6,858 nucleotides of DNA from Candidatus Shapirobacteria bacterium (GTDB taxonomy: Bacteria > Patescibacteriota > Microgenomatia > UBA12405), in assembly GCA_003647605.1 (NCBI GenBank), contig QMND01000033.1:1-6858 (forward strand), read 5' to 3'. The notes beneath the pieces are model-generated. The model had not been told where the DNA came from, did no database searches, and worked only from the letters and a program-made list of their open reading frames with translations. Every line of letters begins with the position of its first letter. Positions within the stretch are counted from its first letter, which is position 1. The position numbers were made by a program, and so were the translations under genes. Positions 6,169 through 6,858 of this stretch are shown in pieces.

Positions 6169-6857
6169 TGAGTTAATTGAATAAATTTTTTCTCTAAATT
6201 TCTAACTTTTTTAATATTGGAGTCGAGAACAATTCTACCTTGATTGATAATCAAGATGTGATCACAGATGGCTTTAGCTTCTGACAAAATGTGAGTGGAA
6301 AAAAGAATTGAGCGGTTTTTGGCTAAACTCTTTATTAAACGACGAACTTCAACTATTTGTTTGGGATCTAAACCCGAGGTAGCTTCATCTAAAACTAAAA
6401 GCTTTGGTTTGGCCAACAAACTAGCTGATAAAGCAACTCGTTGCTTGAAACCTTTAGATAAGTGGGCAATTTTTTTGTTTAAAACTGAAACAATGTCAGT
6501 TTGTTTAGCTACCTGCTTGATTTCTTTTTTCCAATCAATAGATTTGTCTTGTTTGATTTGAACTATAAAAGCTAGATATTCGGCTGGGGTCATAACCTGA
6601 TAAAGAGGATTGTTTTCGGGCAAATAGGCAATTTGAGATCTGAATTTTTTATCTTCGGCTGGATTAACAATAGCGCGATTCCACTTGATAACACCATTGT
6701 CGGCTTTGAGAAAACCGGTAATAATTCTCATAATAGTTGTTTTCCCAGCTCCATTAGGGCCCAAAAGCCCAACTATACTGTTGTTTGGAATAGAAAAAGA
6801 GATATCTTTAAGGACAGCAGTGTTGGAAAATGATTTATATATATGGCTTAGTTTAAG
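6165..6857 (-). CDS. ABC transporter ATP-binding protein, GldA/DrrA-like (5' partial)
   Basis: This is the ATP-hydrolysing subunit of the complex with the adjacent permease, peripheral on the cytoplasmic side. A TTG at 6764 is not the start: the frame continues to the right edge and encodes the expected beginning, LKLSHIYKSFSNTAVLKDIS. Only a handful of codons should be missing. Counting the codon at 6857 as residue 1, the motifs are Walker A GPNGAGKTT (33-41), a Q-loop region IAYLPENNPLY with Glu81 where many ABC proteins have Gln, signature LSKGFKQR (133-140), Walker B LLVLDEATSGLDP (153-165), with catalytic Glu158 and Ala159 instead of the common Pro, and switch His188 in STHIL. At about 230 residues it ends shortly after the core domain (LEKKFIQLTQ) and lacks the longer C-terminal extension of GldA-type proteins of about 300 residues. 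It overlaps the permease by ATGA and is the first visible gene of the operon. Confidence 0.93.
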   Translation of the reverse strand, partial: LKLSHIYKSFSNTAVLKDISFSIPNNSIVGLLGPNGAGKTTIMRIITGFLKADNGVIKWNRAIVNPAEDKKFRSQIAYLPENNPLYQVMTPAEYLAFIVQIKQDKSIDWKKEIKQVAKQTDIVSVLNKKIAHLSKGFKQRVALSASLLAKPKLLVLDEATSGLDPKQIVEVRRLIKSLAKNRSILFSTHILSEAKAICDHILIINQGRIVLDSNIKKVRNLEKKFIQLTQ

Positions 6858-6858
6858 C

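Noticed and set aside
6295..6833. Plus-strand open frames 6295-6561 and 6633-6833
   Set aside because: They are antisense to the ABC ATPase, whose motifs are complete across the region.

Overview
This AT-rich window is almost entirely coding. It has two gene blocks facing each other. No organism name can be read from it directly. The tight packing, the absence of Shine-Dalgarno motifs, and the style of the recombinase, Dus and short Obg proteins suggest a small-genome, uncultured bacterium of the Patescibacteria/CPR type, perhaps Microgenomates-like; this is an inference. TGA is used as a real stop in three genes (681-683, 1748-1750, and the minus-strand stop at 6165-6167). That argues against the Gracilibacteria/Absconditabacteria code, in which TGA is glycine.

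Left block, plus strand, 3-2690: a tyrosine recombinase (XerC/D-like, its 5' end cut by the window edge), a tRNA-dihydrouridine synthase and the ribosome-assembly GTPase Obg. All three overlap head to tail: an ATGA overlap joins the first two, and 14 nt are shared between dus and obg. They therefore look like one transcription unit combining a chromosomal recombinase with two translation-related housekeeping genes.

Right block, minus strand, 6857-2682, read right to left: an ABC ATPase (its 5' end just outside the window), a GldF-like ABC-2 permease, a GldG-like membrane-anchored exoplasmic protein, a DUF4340 membrane-anchored exoplasmic protein and, after 41 nt, a YtxH-like small membrane protein. 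The first four are packed with gaps of -4, 2 and 3 nt and form one ABC complex: ATPase plus permease, with two single-span proteins carrying large outside domains. The substrate cannot be read from the sequence. YtxH may be read through from this operon or may have its own promoter (TTGACA-17-TAAACT) embedded in the end of the DUF4340 gene.

The two blocks converge: the stop codons of obg and the ytxH-like gene overlap by 9 nt, and no clear hairpin terminator is visible. There is no intergenic stretch longer than 41 nt. I saw no rRNA, tRNA, CRISPR array, insertion sequence or long repeat. The most interesting item is the compact GldA/GldF/GldG/DUF4340 ABC locus in an organism that probably lacks the usual gliding context.
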